Part shown: positions 56,501-64,000 of the stretch, in pieces | Position numbering within the stretch: the stretch's first letter is position 1 | Layout of the letters: every line of letters starts with the position of its first letter | Source: Mytilus edulis | Taxonomy: Eukaryota; Mollusca; Bivalvia; Mytilida; Mytilidae | NCBI RefSeq assembly: GCF_963676685.1 | Contig: NC_092353.1 | Location: 7,034,207-7,098,206, forward strand | Length of the DNA stretch: 64,000 nt | Direction of reading: 5' to 3' | The notes under the pieces: model-generated | The model's input: the letters and a program-made list of their open reading frames with translations, nothing else | Database searches by the model: none | Told to the model about the DNA's origin: nothing | Made by a program: the position numbers and the translations under genes

Positions 56501-56922
56501 ATTAGTTATGATGGTGGATTCAAAAAAAATATATATGCATTGATGATAGATGTATTTGGAAAACGATGAACCCAACCGTCACAGCCATGACATCAAGGTC
56601 TAGAAAAAAACCCAACACCAATATATATAAATATAAAACTGCGTGCATTGTAGATATCATACATTACATGAAATTTCCTTTTTTCTTAGATAACAGAGCT
56701 TTTGCACTTTATGGAGAAACTACAGACATAAGTTGTCCAACTGGTACCCAGATTGAGATTACAAAACCTCTGTGTAGCGCTCCACCATGTACTCCTGATA
56801 TACCGACTGACTGTAATGGGAAAACAGAATGTACTGTTGATGGACCGACGATGGCATTTGTTGATGGGACTTGCATGGAACCGCGAGTTAAAGTCGAGTG
56901 GAAATGTAACACGGCTAAATAA
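53429..56922 (+). CDS. Secreted two-domain SUEL/rhamnose-binding-type lectin (complete, 3 exons)
   Basis: Exons 53429-53564, 55853-56128 and 56690-56922 join to 645 nt, 214 codons plus stop, with both introns in phase 1. Order: signal peptide (about residues 1-18), basic Gly/Lys-rich linker (19-37), first Cys-rich domain (about 46-137), second (about 138-214). Both domains carry the Cys spacing and YG landmark of galactose/rhamnose-binding (SUEL) lectins. The classical YGR is YGD in domain 1 and YGE in domain 2, and DPC is not preserved, so sugar specificity is uncertain. Such lectins are secreted and in molluscs are often linked to immunity or mucus; that role is inference. The cationic linker is unusual. 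One domain per exon with phase 1 borders fits exon shuffling. Intron 1 holds LINE, hAT and other repeats. Confidence 0.85.
53857..53990 (+). repeat. Interspersed repeat (AATGTGTCAAAGAGACAACAACC family)
   Basis: AATTGAGAATGGAAATGGGG, AATGTGTCAAAGAGACAACA, then GTCACCAACAGGTCTTCAATG. In lectin intron 1. Confidence 0.85.
54545..54690. repeat. Imperfect hairpin related to 63514-63662
   Basis: GAATGCTTCTTTTATTCGAA, GAAGCGTT and AAGCGCTTCC match the palindrome at the right edge of the window; the right arm CAACGCTTTTACATCC is inverted. More decayed than the other copy. Confidence 0.6.
54695..54960 (+). pseudogene. LINE ORF2 C-terminal zinc-knuckle remnant
   Basis: The + strand reads KWENIPRENRTCNLCNRNEI, GDEFHYILECTYFSEERKEC, then VMNFS and a stop, followed by LKKLCKLIRIIS. 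CxxC...H...C with the FH-x3-EC pattern matches the end of non-LTR retrotransposon ORF2. In lectin intron 1. Confidence 0.65.
55125..55480 (-). pseudogene. hAT transposase 3' end with terminal inverted repeat
   Basis: The minus-strand frame 55480-55236 includes CTMSVTSSECERSNSELGLL, MGQDRLNGLAPMHVHYNLEL and VRRHPRKNEI, then a stop. This is the C-terminal dimerisation region of hAT-family transposases (the SxxxERSNS... block). About 100 bp beyond the stop lies CAGGGGCGGATCCAGG (55125-55140), a hAT-type terminus. Truncated copy in lectin intron 1. Confidence 0.75.
55520..55735 (+). pseudogene. hAT transposase fragment in opposite orientation
   Basis: The + strand reads PSPFGISSEVDRWLHFWKHT, IKKCIKLDYPNIYAILKIV, CTMSVTSCECERSNI. 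This is the segment just before and overlapping the hAT fragment on the other strand; the shared CTMSVTS-ECERSN stretch makes an inverted repeat (about 55422-55478 with 55680-55733). Confidence 0.7.
55853..56128 (+). CDS. Lectin exon 2 (first SUEL-type domain)
   Basis: 276 nt after TGTTGCAG. VTLCQGAEMTLKCDDDETI, AEATYGDITCVGDI, STCTDTGATANVQTLCDGKI, CTFTANDATF, NLMVRYKCKG|GTATAT. Eight cysteines. Phase 1 at both ends. Confidence 0.88.
56228..56569. repeat. Repeat-derived sequence in lectin intron 2
   Basis: A 113-codon open frame is present, but the stretch TACACGTGGCACCCGTCGTG is shared with the repeat at 5750-5780. It has no start context or splice sites, so I treat it as a repeat and not a gene. 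Confidence 0.5.
56690..56922 (+). CDS. Lectin exon 3 (second SUEL-type domain, stop)
   Basis: 233 nt after TTCTTAG. NRAFALYGETTDISCPTGTQ, IEITKPLCSAPPCTPDIP, CNGKTECTVDGPTMAFVDGT, VKVEWKCNTAK, TAA at 56920-56922. Confidence 0.88.
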
Positions 56923-57028
56923 ACAGATCTCCATTTATCATCTTTCATAATTTTTGTACCCTTTCTGAGAAACAAACATTCCAATTGTGATGCCTTATAT
57001 ATTTAAGTGTGTTTTTCCTTTTTGTTAA

Positions 57029-57034
57029 AATAAA
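57029..57034 (+). promoter_or_regulatory. Candidate lectin polyadenylation signal
   Basis: AATAAA 107 bp after the stop codon. Confidence 0.6.
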
Positions 57035-57890
57035 CAAAACATCATATTAATCAGTATTGTTATTTTACATACATTTATACTGGTAATAAAAAGAATGGAA
57101 AATTAAAATGATTTCTATATAGATATTTCCATTTCGCGTTTGACTGAAAGATGCATACTATAGAGGACTTAAAGTATAGAGATTGTTTTATGTGATTGGG
57201 ACATCGTGTTAAAAATATTTATGATATAGTGATAGCAGGTTTACTTGGAGCTCAAACATTTGAAATATAATTTTTGAAGTATTCTAAATTAAAACATTAA
57301 AGACGAATCACATGAAATTGAGAAAGTATCAAATCTTTAAAAACAAAAAGAGAATCCCTTGAAAATCGACAAATATATTATAAAAATATTCCGACCATTA
57401 GTAAAGGTTATATTATACAAAGGATCATATAACATGTACTTCAGATGAGGAATAAATAAGAAAAGGAGATGATAATAAGAGGCAACAAACCACTCGTTAG
57501 TCGAAAGAAAAAAAAAAAAACAGCATGTCAAACAACAAAAACCAAACAACAACAAAAAAACTCCTCCCCTCCCCAAAACCCAACATTTTCAACATTTTAA
57601 AAAAATGCCCCCCCCCCCCCCCCCCACTTCCAAAAAAAAAAAGGAACAAGAACCCCACACAGAACCAGGGCTGACGTTTCATGTTGTAGAAGGTGAACAT
57701 TTCCTGCTGCATCAGTCTACCAGTCAAATACGTATATTTACGACTTTGCCTTTGGTCTTACAGGATATTGTCTCAAATTAAGGCAATCAATATTTCAAAC
57801 ATGTTTAACCACACACCATGTCCAAGCCAGGATCTGAGTGGTTGTCGGTGGTTCAGGTCTGCCATAATTTTTTTTCGTAAATTGTATTAT
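57035..57890. other. Intergenic; homopolymer tracts
   Basis: Contains an 18-nt run of C at about 57607-57626 flanked by A-rich tracts. Open frames on the minus strand are low-complexity readings of these tracts. No gene seen. Confidence 0.5.
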
Positions 57891-57902
57891 TTATTATAAG
57901 CT

Positions 57903-58078
57903 AGGCCGTTAGTTTTTTGTTTAAATTGTTTCATAATTCTTATAACGGGGCTCTTATATAGTATACTTATGTGAGTCTTTATTGTCGAAGACCATACGTT
58001 GACCTATAATTGAATAAATCTTTGTCATATACACTCTAATGGATAGAAGTCTCAATTGCAGTCATAAAACATCTACTC
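57903..58078 (+). mobile_element. 5'-truncated LINE-like 3'-tail copy, diverged
   Basis: GGCCGTTAGTTTTTTGTTTA, GGGGCTCTTATATAGTATAC, GTCGAAGACCATACGTTGACC, GTCATAAAACATCTACT. Confidence 0.6.
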
Positions 58079-58809
58079 AGTTTTATATATACTAGTATTA
58101 TGTTGAGGTATAAAAAGAAGGGCGTTATATGAGATAACATGGTAAAGACGGCATACTATATGAGAGTATGAGTGGGAGTAAGCGATATGGCTTAATTGAA
58201 CACACATTTTTCATCATTTAAATTTCTGTATATACGAAGCAGGAATGTTGTTTTGAATTGTTATGTCTAGTAATAACATCTACAAACAATGATAATCGTA
58301 TTTACAGATTACGGACCCATCAGCCTTAGATACTTGTTAAATATTAGCACTTATATTACATGCAAAACGAAACTAAAGGTCTACATTCTAACCTGAATTA
58401 AAACCCTTTACAACGCAGGGACATGGAAATATTTAAAATACATCGTGTTTAACGGAAAGGTGGAACGACAAATGCATTTAAACTAATACCTCGATATAAT
58501 CGTTTTCACTATTTAAAAGTATATGTGTAATTCCAAACGAATATATAATATTGTAATCTAAACATTATGACAATCGTTTACACAAACAAAGTTAGGGACC
58601 GAGCCTGAGGAACGAGCACATAGCTACATAGCTACTAATATTCTGAATATATAACCAAGCTGTGACAAGGAATAATGTACGTCCAAACTCACGGTGTTGG
58701 AGGACTAGAATAATCGTCATTCTGTCAAAGTTCAAGGTATGTTCAATTGTCAATCGTTTTTTTGCTTACTGCTTAGACTATTTACTTTTATAATCAAAAG
58801 TGTGGTAAT

Positions 58810-58960
58810 ATAAAAAAGAAGATGTGGTATGATTGCCAATGAGACAACTTTCCACAAGAGATCAAAATAACACAGAAATTAACAACTAACAGTCACGGTA
58901 CGGGCTTCAACAATGAGCAAGCCATACCACATAGTCAGATATTAAACTACTAACCATAGG
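58810..58960 (-). mobile_element. LINE-like 3'-tail copy, reverse orientation
   Basis: The + strand begins AAAAAAGAAGATGTGGTATGATTGCCAATG and continues with ACTTTCCACAAGAGATCAAA. This is the exact inverse of the tail at 33750-33918. Confidence 0.85.
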
Positions 58961-59394
58961 CTAAAAACCTATGTGGTGTTGATATAAATCTTTGCAGCCA
59001 GTTTTTTAAACGCTTTGACAAACGTTTTATTTTATATGTTAATAACTTTGTCTCAAATATTCGCCGCTAGCCTACATGCCAATGAAGTAAATAGAAATAA
59101 AATTATCAACAAATTAAGTATTTATAAACACAAGTCATCATCGACATAAAGATAAAAATTCTAAATAAGGGAAACGAGAAATTCTATTCTGATTTTTTAT
59201 TTCACAAAAAGCATTGTTTAGTACTTTACAATTTGTAAGCCTCTCATAAACAGTCTATTATCACCATACACGATTGTAGAAACTTGTCAAATTGAAAATT
59301 TGTTCATTTATTGACTACATTTTCGATATCACATTTTTTAAGCAGTTTGAGTCCTGTGTACTATAAGCACAGGATATATGTCTACAACACCAAA

Positions 59395-59850
59395 TCTTTA
59401 TATTAGAATTAGCCCCCAAGGGTGACTGGGGAATAGAAATATGGTCACTTGGTCTTCTCCCAACCGGCAGTAAAACGCTTGCCGATGTGGTGGGGAGTCC
59501 GTTTGGCTGTGCGGGATGTATCAAGTTCGCAGTCACGTCAGGTCAGAAGGGGGACGTTAAATCCGATGTCTCGTGTAAAGAGAGTGCCACGCTCTTTGCA
59601 CGTAAAGAACCCTTGCAACAACTCTTTGAGGGGTCCGTAGGTGGCCTGTTGCAAGGCAAAAATTTCTGTCCCTATCCATTATACCCTCATTTTCCAGTGG
59701 CTGTCCAAATTTCCCCGACCATCATCCCAGATGGCCTCTATTGTATCCACCTACCTATTGTATTTATTGTGAGCTTGTTCTCGTCCTGAATATGCATGAA
59801 ATATTTGCCACTGGACGTTAAGCAACCAACAATCAATCAATCTATTATAT
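59395..59850 (+). mobile_element. Retroposon-like repeat with (AATC)n tail
   Basis: A GC-richer block starting CCCCCAAGGGTGACTGGGGA, ending TGCCACTGGACGTTAAGCAA then CCAACAATCAATCAATC. The ending plus a short tandem-repeat tail is typical of SINE/LINE-type 3' ends. No recognised protein. Confidence 0.55.
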
Positions 59851-60026
59851 TAGAATTACATTTTTAACCCGGTCGATAAAAATGTATAATACACATGATT
59901 TCAATATACATGTATATCATAAAAATGATTTGCATAACAACCTTATATTAAAAGTTAAACTTAGTCAATTTAGGATTTATACGCGTCTATTTTAAATAAC
60001 CGGGTATTTAAAAAGTGCTATTATTA

Positions 60027-60611
60027 AAGGAGTAGGTCCAGTAAAACCCCTTTTTGGCCGCAAAATATAGCAGTTTTACAAAATTGTTAAAATGTAAACT
60101 TTTTGCTATTTATTGGAAAGTAGAATGCTTCTGCTACATAAATATGGGCTGTTTTTGACACTGAATACAATGCACATATATCGGGTACTAGCATCATTGA
60201 GTCATGTTAAATTACTGAAATTTGCACAATTTTAGCATTTTAGTTAAATTTTAGACGGTTTCCGTCTGAAATGAAAGTGGCCGCATTTGTTTTCATTCTT
60301 AATGTTGAAATGTAAGTTGTATTTGATGATAATACATAATATTTATAAAGGTTGAGGATGAACACGGATGCGGCCACTTTCATTTTTGACAAAAACCATC
60401 TGAAAAGTGACATTTTTTAGCATATTTGATGACTATTTTCTATTTAAGCTTAAATCGGAGCGTTTTTAATGACCTAATCAGTCAAAATCTTTCACATAAA
60501 TTAATTGAATCAACTGAAATAGACACTTAAGTGTTTAAAAAGTGTCCAAAATCTTTCGTCAGATGAACCTGAAATTTGAGGCCAAATTGACCGTTACCGG
60601 ACCTACTCCTT
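60027..60611. mobile_element. MITE with 18-bp TIRs (585 bp)
   Basis: AAGGAGTAGGTCCAGTAA at 60027-60044 and TTACCGGACCTACTCCTT at 60594-60611 are inverted with one mismatch. Inner blocks also pair: GAAAGTGGCCGCAT with ATGCGGCCACTTTC. It ends 160 bp before the K2P start codon. Confidence 0.85.
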
Positions 60612-60770
60612 TTGCGCAGAGATCTTTTAATTTAATGTTTTCAATTCAAAATAGTTTAAGAAATTTTTGGATGCAACACGTCTTCTGATTGGCTAAAAGA
60701 TTTTTGTCTATCAGCTCATAGACACCATTTTGTCTTTATTTGTAGATCTTTCTAATAAAAACTTGGAAAG

Positions 60771-60912
60771 ATGGAAGGAAAAACCTTGTTAATCCTAATA
60801 CTTGTTTTGTTTGTGTATTCTTTGATTGGTGGAGCTATAATGATGGCGCTAGAACAGACCAATGAGGAAACAGCTACAACAGATATAACAACTACATTGT
60901 CAACATTTCTAA
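60771..60912 (+). CDS. Two-pore-domain potassium channel, exon 1
   Basis: ATG at 60771. A short cytosolic N-terminus (MEGK) is followed by M1, TLLILILVLFVYSLIGGAIM, then MALEQTNEETATT and the donor CTAA|GTAAGA (phase 1). LIGGA...LEQ is the conserved end of M1 in K2P channels. Confidence 0.82.
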
Positions 60913-63900
60913 GTAAGATAAGATCAGCAAGTAAATGATACATAATGTATAGAATAGAGAATGGAAACGGGGAATGTGTCAAAGAGACACCAATTCAATC
61001 AAAGAGCAAAATTCAAGGCTACCGATAGATCTAAATGCAGCGGGAAAATTCAGCACCCAGAGATGGGATTCAGCTAGCGCCTAAAATTTAAGCATATGTC
61101 AGACGCCACACTAAACTGCGAAACACAGAAATACAAAAAAAGTCACAAAATTAACCAAGGTTAGAGATTTCTGACATCGGAAAGGTGCGGCGGGGTTAGA
61201 CATTGTTTGGTGATATTTCAACCCCCTTCTATATCAAGCCCTATGTGAAATACTTATTTAAACCTAAGAGGGGTAAAAAATGCGTTAGACGACATTTTAC
61301 TTATTATCTAATACATTCACATTTGATATTGATAGCATTGATACCAATAACATGCTAGTTAACTAATTAAGAATTTAATCCCTTCATGTAATGCTCTATG
61401 CTCATTTTAACATGGATAGGCATTATATTTGCCAATATTTTACACTGAGTGTTAGCGTGGTGTTAAATATGGTCAAATGTAACATGAAGGAATTATTTCG
61501 ATTCTAATAGAAAAAATACAGTATTTTTTATAAGTCGAAGAGTACGAAAATACCTTAGATATGTTTGGCTGTTCCCGTTTCTCCCCCATGGAGTCTGTTC
61601 CTTAATTTTTCATATTTAATAAGTTTAAAATCAAAAAGCAGGGTTAATATACATAATAAAAGCTATGTAAGTTGCTAAAATACATATATTTTACAGGATA
61701 TAAAGGGAACACATTTTTATATAGTTAATGGAATAAACTATTTATAAATATTTCGAAAAATAGTTCTAGTTTATTTGATTCAACAGCAATATTTTTTTGT
61801 AGAATTGTTCTTTTTACATGTTATAAGACAAAATAGGCATACAAAACGTTCAGCGTGCAGTAGCGTGTATAGTAGACACTCAAATGGACTCGATGCTTGT
61901 ACCGAAGCTTGGAAACACTATCTGTATTGAAATCAGATTGCATGCTGATCGAAGGCATATTTCATATTATCTGCAGGGCAGATACACAACAGTATATGTT
62001 TCAGGAATTAACATTTAACAAAATCAAAACCGCTACCACAAAGTACTTAAAACCTTTACTAAATTCTTTTATAGATATAAAGATTTGGTTTTAAAGTTTG
62101 GTTGTACCTGTAGAAAGTAATATTTCAAACTGGATAGCGCATCCTTATTTTTACGGAAATATTGTTTACAGTGCCCGGAAACTTAGAAACGATCCTGGTA
62201 AACTTATCGATCCTTTAAATAAAGTTACCCTAAAAGGTTACCAATTCAACACTGTAATCAGATCACTGAATATTGTTTTTATTGGTATTAACTATTAATA
62301 TTGATTTTGTTATCAGTAAATTAAAAGCAAACTTAATATTATTGTAATACGTTTACACATTCATGGATCTACAATCTGTCGGTACCTGTATCTTGACATT
62401 ACACAATGTCATGTTTTTCTCTAACTGTTTATGACGTCTTTACACTAAATCCATTGGATGTTGAATGTGTACTGATTGACAATTTAGTCTTAGATGCATG
62501 ATTATTTCTATTAGTTGTTAGTGGCTTTGAACTAGCTGTCAGTAACTGCGAGTACTCTCAGATCTGTACTTAGTGTCGTTTTCTTGTTGGGATGAACAAG
62601 TTCCCGGTCACGTCCACCTTTTTCAACTGATATTTATAGTTCGTTCTTATGTTGTACTGTTAAACCACTGTCCCAGGTTAGGGGAGGGATCCCGCTAATA
62701 TGTTTAACCCCGCCACATTATCTATGTATGTGCCTGTCCCAAGTAAGGAGCCTGTAATTCAGTGATTGTCGTTCGTTTATGTGTCGCATATTTGTTTTCG
62801 TTAATTTTTTGTACTTAAATTAGGCCGTTAGTGTTCTCGTCTGAATTGTTTTACATTGTCATTTCGAGTCCTTTTATAGCTGACTATGTTGTCTCATTGT
62901 TGAAGGCCGTATGGTGACCTGTATTTGTTAATTTCTGTGTCATTTTGTTATCTTGTGGAGAGTCTCATTGGCAATCATACCACATATTCTTTTCACAGCC
63001 GACCACTCATCTTGCATGACAAACAGTGAATTAGCAGCTTTCTTATCGGAGGTAAGAGCTGCCTATGATAGTGGCGTGTTGTCAGTAAACGGAAGTACTA
63101 CTGCTGCCACACAGTGGGATTTCGGGAATTCATATTTCTTTGTTCTAACAGCGATAACTACAATTGGTATGTATCATAGCTTGTTATTGTCAAATAACTA
63201 GAAATACATATATATTTTGTGTACTACAGATAATCTTATTTTCTTGTTTAAAGACGTTGTATGAACATTAGTAGTGTAATCAGTAGGCTGAAACCGGGAC
63301 AAAATAAGAGTTTTGTATAAGTTATGTAATTGGTTTGTGTGTTGTAAGACAGTCCACAAATTTATGCTATCATCTTATAAGCCCGATATTTTACAATGGT
63401 AAAATATTAAAGATGAAAAGTTGTCTTTATCTACTGAGGAGACATATAATAATGAAAACAGTATTAAAAGTCTACTGATGATAAACTTGTATGAAAGTAT
63501 CATCTGTTTAAGAATTGAATGCTTCTTTTTGTAAATTTATTGGGGTGTAAAAGCGTTGACCGAAGTACATTTTGTATGAAGCGCGGAAGCGCTTCATTCT
63601 AAAAATGTACCCACGGTCAACGCTTTTACAACCCTATAAAGTTACAAAAAGAAGCATTCAATACTTATAATTACATTTTTTAGCTATGATCATGAAAACA
63701 CGAATTTTATATATTTTATTATTTAATTCACCTGTGCACTTTATTGTTAGGGCACGTGTTATCATGAGTGAAAAGTTGTATTGAGTAATGCAACTGTTTA
63801 CGAAATAACACGTGATGTGCAGTTAGCCAATCAGAATAAAATATTATAATGAAACATACATCTAATGTAATTATTCACAATTAAAGAATTATATCCCATC

Positions 63901-64000
63901 ATGTACATGTTATATTATGGAAACAACGACATAAACAATGTAAGAAGAGAAGATGATGCATGCATCCTAATGAAACATAAATGCAAATAACATATAATGC
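60771..64000 (+). CDS. K2P potassium leak channel, 5' part (runs off the window)
   Basis: Exons 60771-60912 and 62999-63166 join in frame to about 103 codons and cover the N-terminus, M1, the extracellular cap region and the first pore helix. K2P channels conduct background K+ current at the plasma membrane as dimers, each subunit having two pore domains. Landmarks seen: M1 with LIGGA, a cap cysteine in DHSSCM (in the family it bridges the dimer), and the P1 block WDFGNSYFFVLTAITTIG. The second exon ends after the first base of the filter Gly codon, an intron position I recall as conserved in K2P genes. M2-M4 and P2 are outside the window, so the subfamily (TWIK, TREK, TASK and so on) cannot be assigned. 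A MITE lies just upstream and a retroelement fills intron 1. Confidence 0.82.
60952..61085 (+). repeat. Interspersed repeat (AATGTGTCAAAGAGACAACAACC family)
   Basis: AGAGAATGGAAACGGGGAAT, GTGTCAAAGAGACACCAATT, then GCAGCGGGAAAATTCAGCACCC. In K2P intron 1; second-best copy after 53857-53990. Confidence 0.85.
61890..62995 (+). mobile_element. LINE-like retroelement 3' part, with coding remnant and 3' tail
   Basis: Open frames at 61897-62298 (one reads PYFYGNIVYSARKLRNDPGK) are followed by a long tail: CCCAGGTTAGGGGAGGGATC, AACCCCGCCACATTATCTAT, GGCCGTTAGTGTTCTCGTCT, ATTGGCAATCATACCACAT. The last ~180 bp is the sequence repeated elsewhere in the window, which makes this the longest copy and supports a 5'-truncating, 3'-end-anchored element. 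Enzyme family of the coding part not established. Confidence 0.6.
62999..63166 (+). CDS. Two-pore-domain potassium channel, exon 2 (cap and P1)
   Basis: 168 nt after TTTTCACAG. DHSSCMTNSELAAFLSEV, then TAATQWDFGNSYFFVLTAIT, then TIG with GT splitting the Gly codon. TTIG is the start of the first selectivity filter (TIGYG). Phase 1 at both ends. Confidence 0.85.
63167..64000. other. K2P intron 2 (partial)
   Basis: AT-rich with a long hairpin at 63514-63662. The next coding exon, expected to start with YGN, was not seen before the window edge. Confidence 0.5.
63514..63662. repeat. Long inverted repeat (hairpin, ~149 bp)
   Basis: ATTGAATGCTTCTTTTTGTA at 63514 is inverted at the right end (TACAAAAAGAAGCATTCAAT). 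TGTAAAAGCGTTGACCG pairs with CGGTCAACGCTTTTACA. The centre is near AGCGCGGAAGCGCT. Same family as 54545-54690. Confidence 0.9.

Noticed and set aside
56228..56569. 113-codon open frame in lectin intron 2 as a separate gene or alternative exon
   Set aside because: Shares sequence with an interspersed repeat near 5750; no splice sites; the flanking lectin exons join in phase without it.
57337..57727. Minus-strand frames rich in Phe, Gly and Leu
   Set aside because: Produced by poly-C, poly-A and AAC tracts; low complexity, no gene evidence.

Overview
This window looks like nuclear DNA of a bivalve mollusc, most probably a mussel (Mytilus-like). It is AT-rich, its genes have many short exons with GT-AG introns, and it is full of repeat types I associate with bivalve genomes. 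There are no operons, bacterial genes or CRISPR arrays. Family assignments come from memory of protein motifs; no database search was run.

Layout. (1) 0.28-1.34 kb, + strand: the last exon of a gene with a P-element/THAP9-like C-terminal region. (2) 2.33-3.24 kb, - strand: two consistent exons, including the terminal one, of an unrecognised gene that converges on the first. (3) 4-6.1 kb: two abutting long palindromes, a LINE-like 3' tail and another repeat. (4) 6.9-40.15 kb, - strand: listerin (LTN1), the ribosome-quality-control E3 ubiquitin ligase. I could join 29 exons in one frame (5094 nt, 1697 codons plus stop), from a conserved N-terminal region to the C-terminal RING. Only a short first exon carrying the ATG is missing. 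The introns hold many non-autonomous DNA elements (TTAA-flanked piggyBac-like elements, foldback/TIR elements, a 2.1 kb element with perfect 14-bp TIRs) and 5'-truncated LINE tails. (5) 40.2-51.5 kb: gene-poor and repeat-rich, with a LINE ORF2 C-terminal fragment at 47.8-48.4 kb. (6) 51.56-53.12 kb: a homogeneous 59-bp satellite, about 26.5 copies. (7) 53.43-56.92 kb, + strand: a complete three-exon secreted lectin with two SUEL/rhamnose-binding-lectin-like domains; its first intron contains LINE and hAT remnants. (8) 57-60.6 kb: repeats, retroposons and a MITE. (9) 60.77 kb to the right edge, + strand: the first two exons of a two-pore-domain (K2P) potassium channel, ending inside the first selectivity filter.

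The most unusual pattern is in LTN1. Four 5' splice sites (exons 7, 9, 16 and 27, numbering the first recovered exon as 2) have each been locally tandem-duplicated together with the end of their exon, with unit lengths of 70, 29, 40 and 54 bp. This leaves arrays of potential splice donors running into the intron. In three cases a distal donor would shift the frame or give an early stop; in the 54-bp case it would add 18 open codons. A second notable point is that a LINE-like 3' tail abuts the acceptor of K2P exon 2.

The three recognised genes (quality-control ligase, secreted lectin, K+ channel) have no evident functional link.
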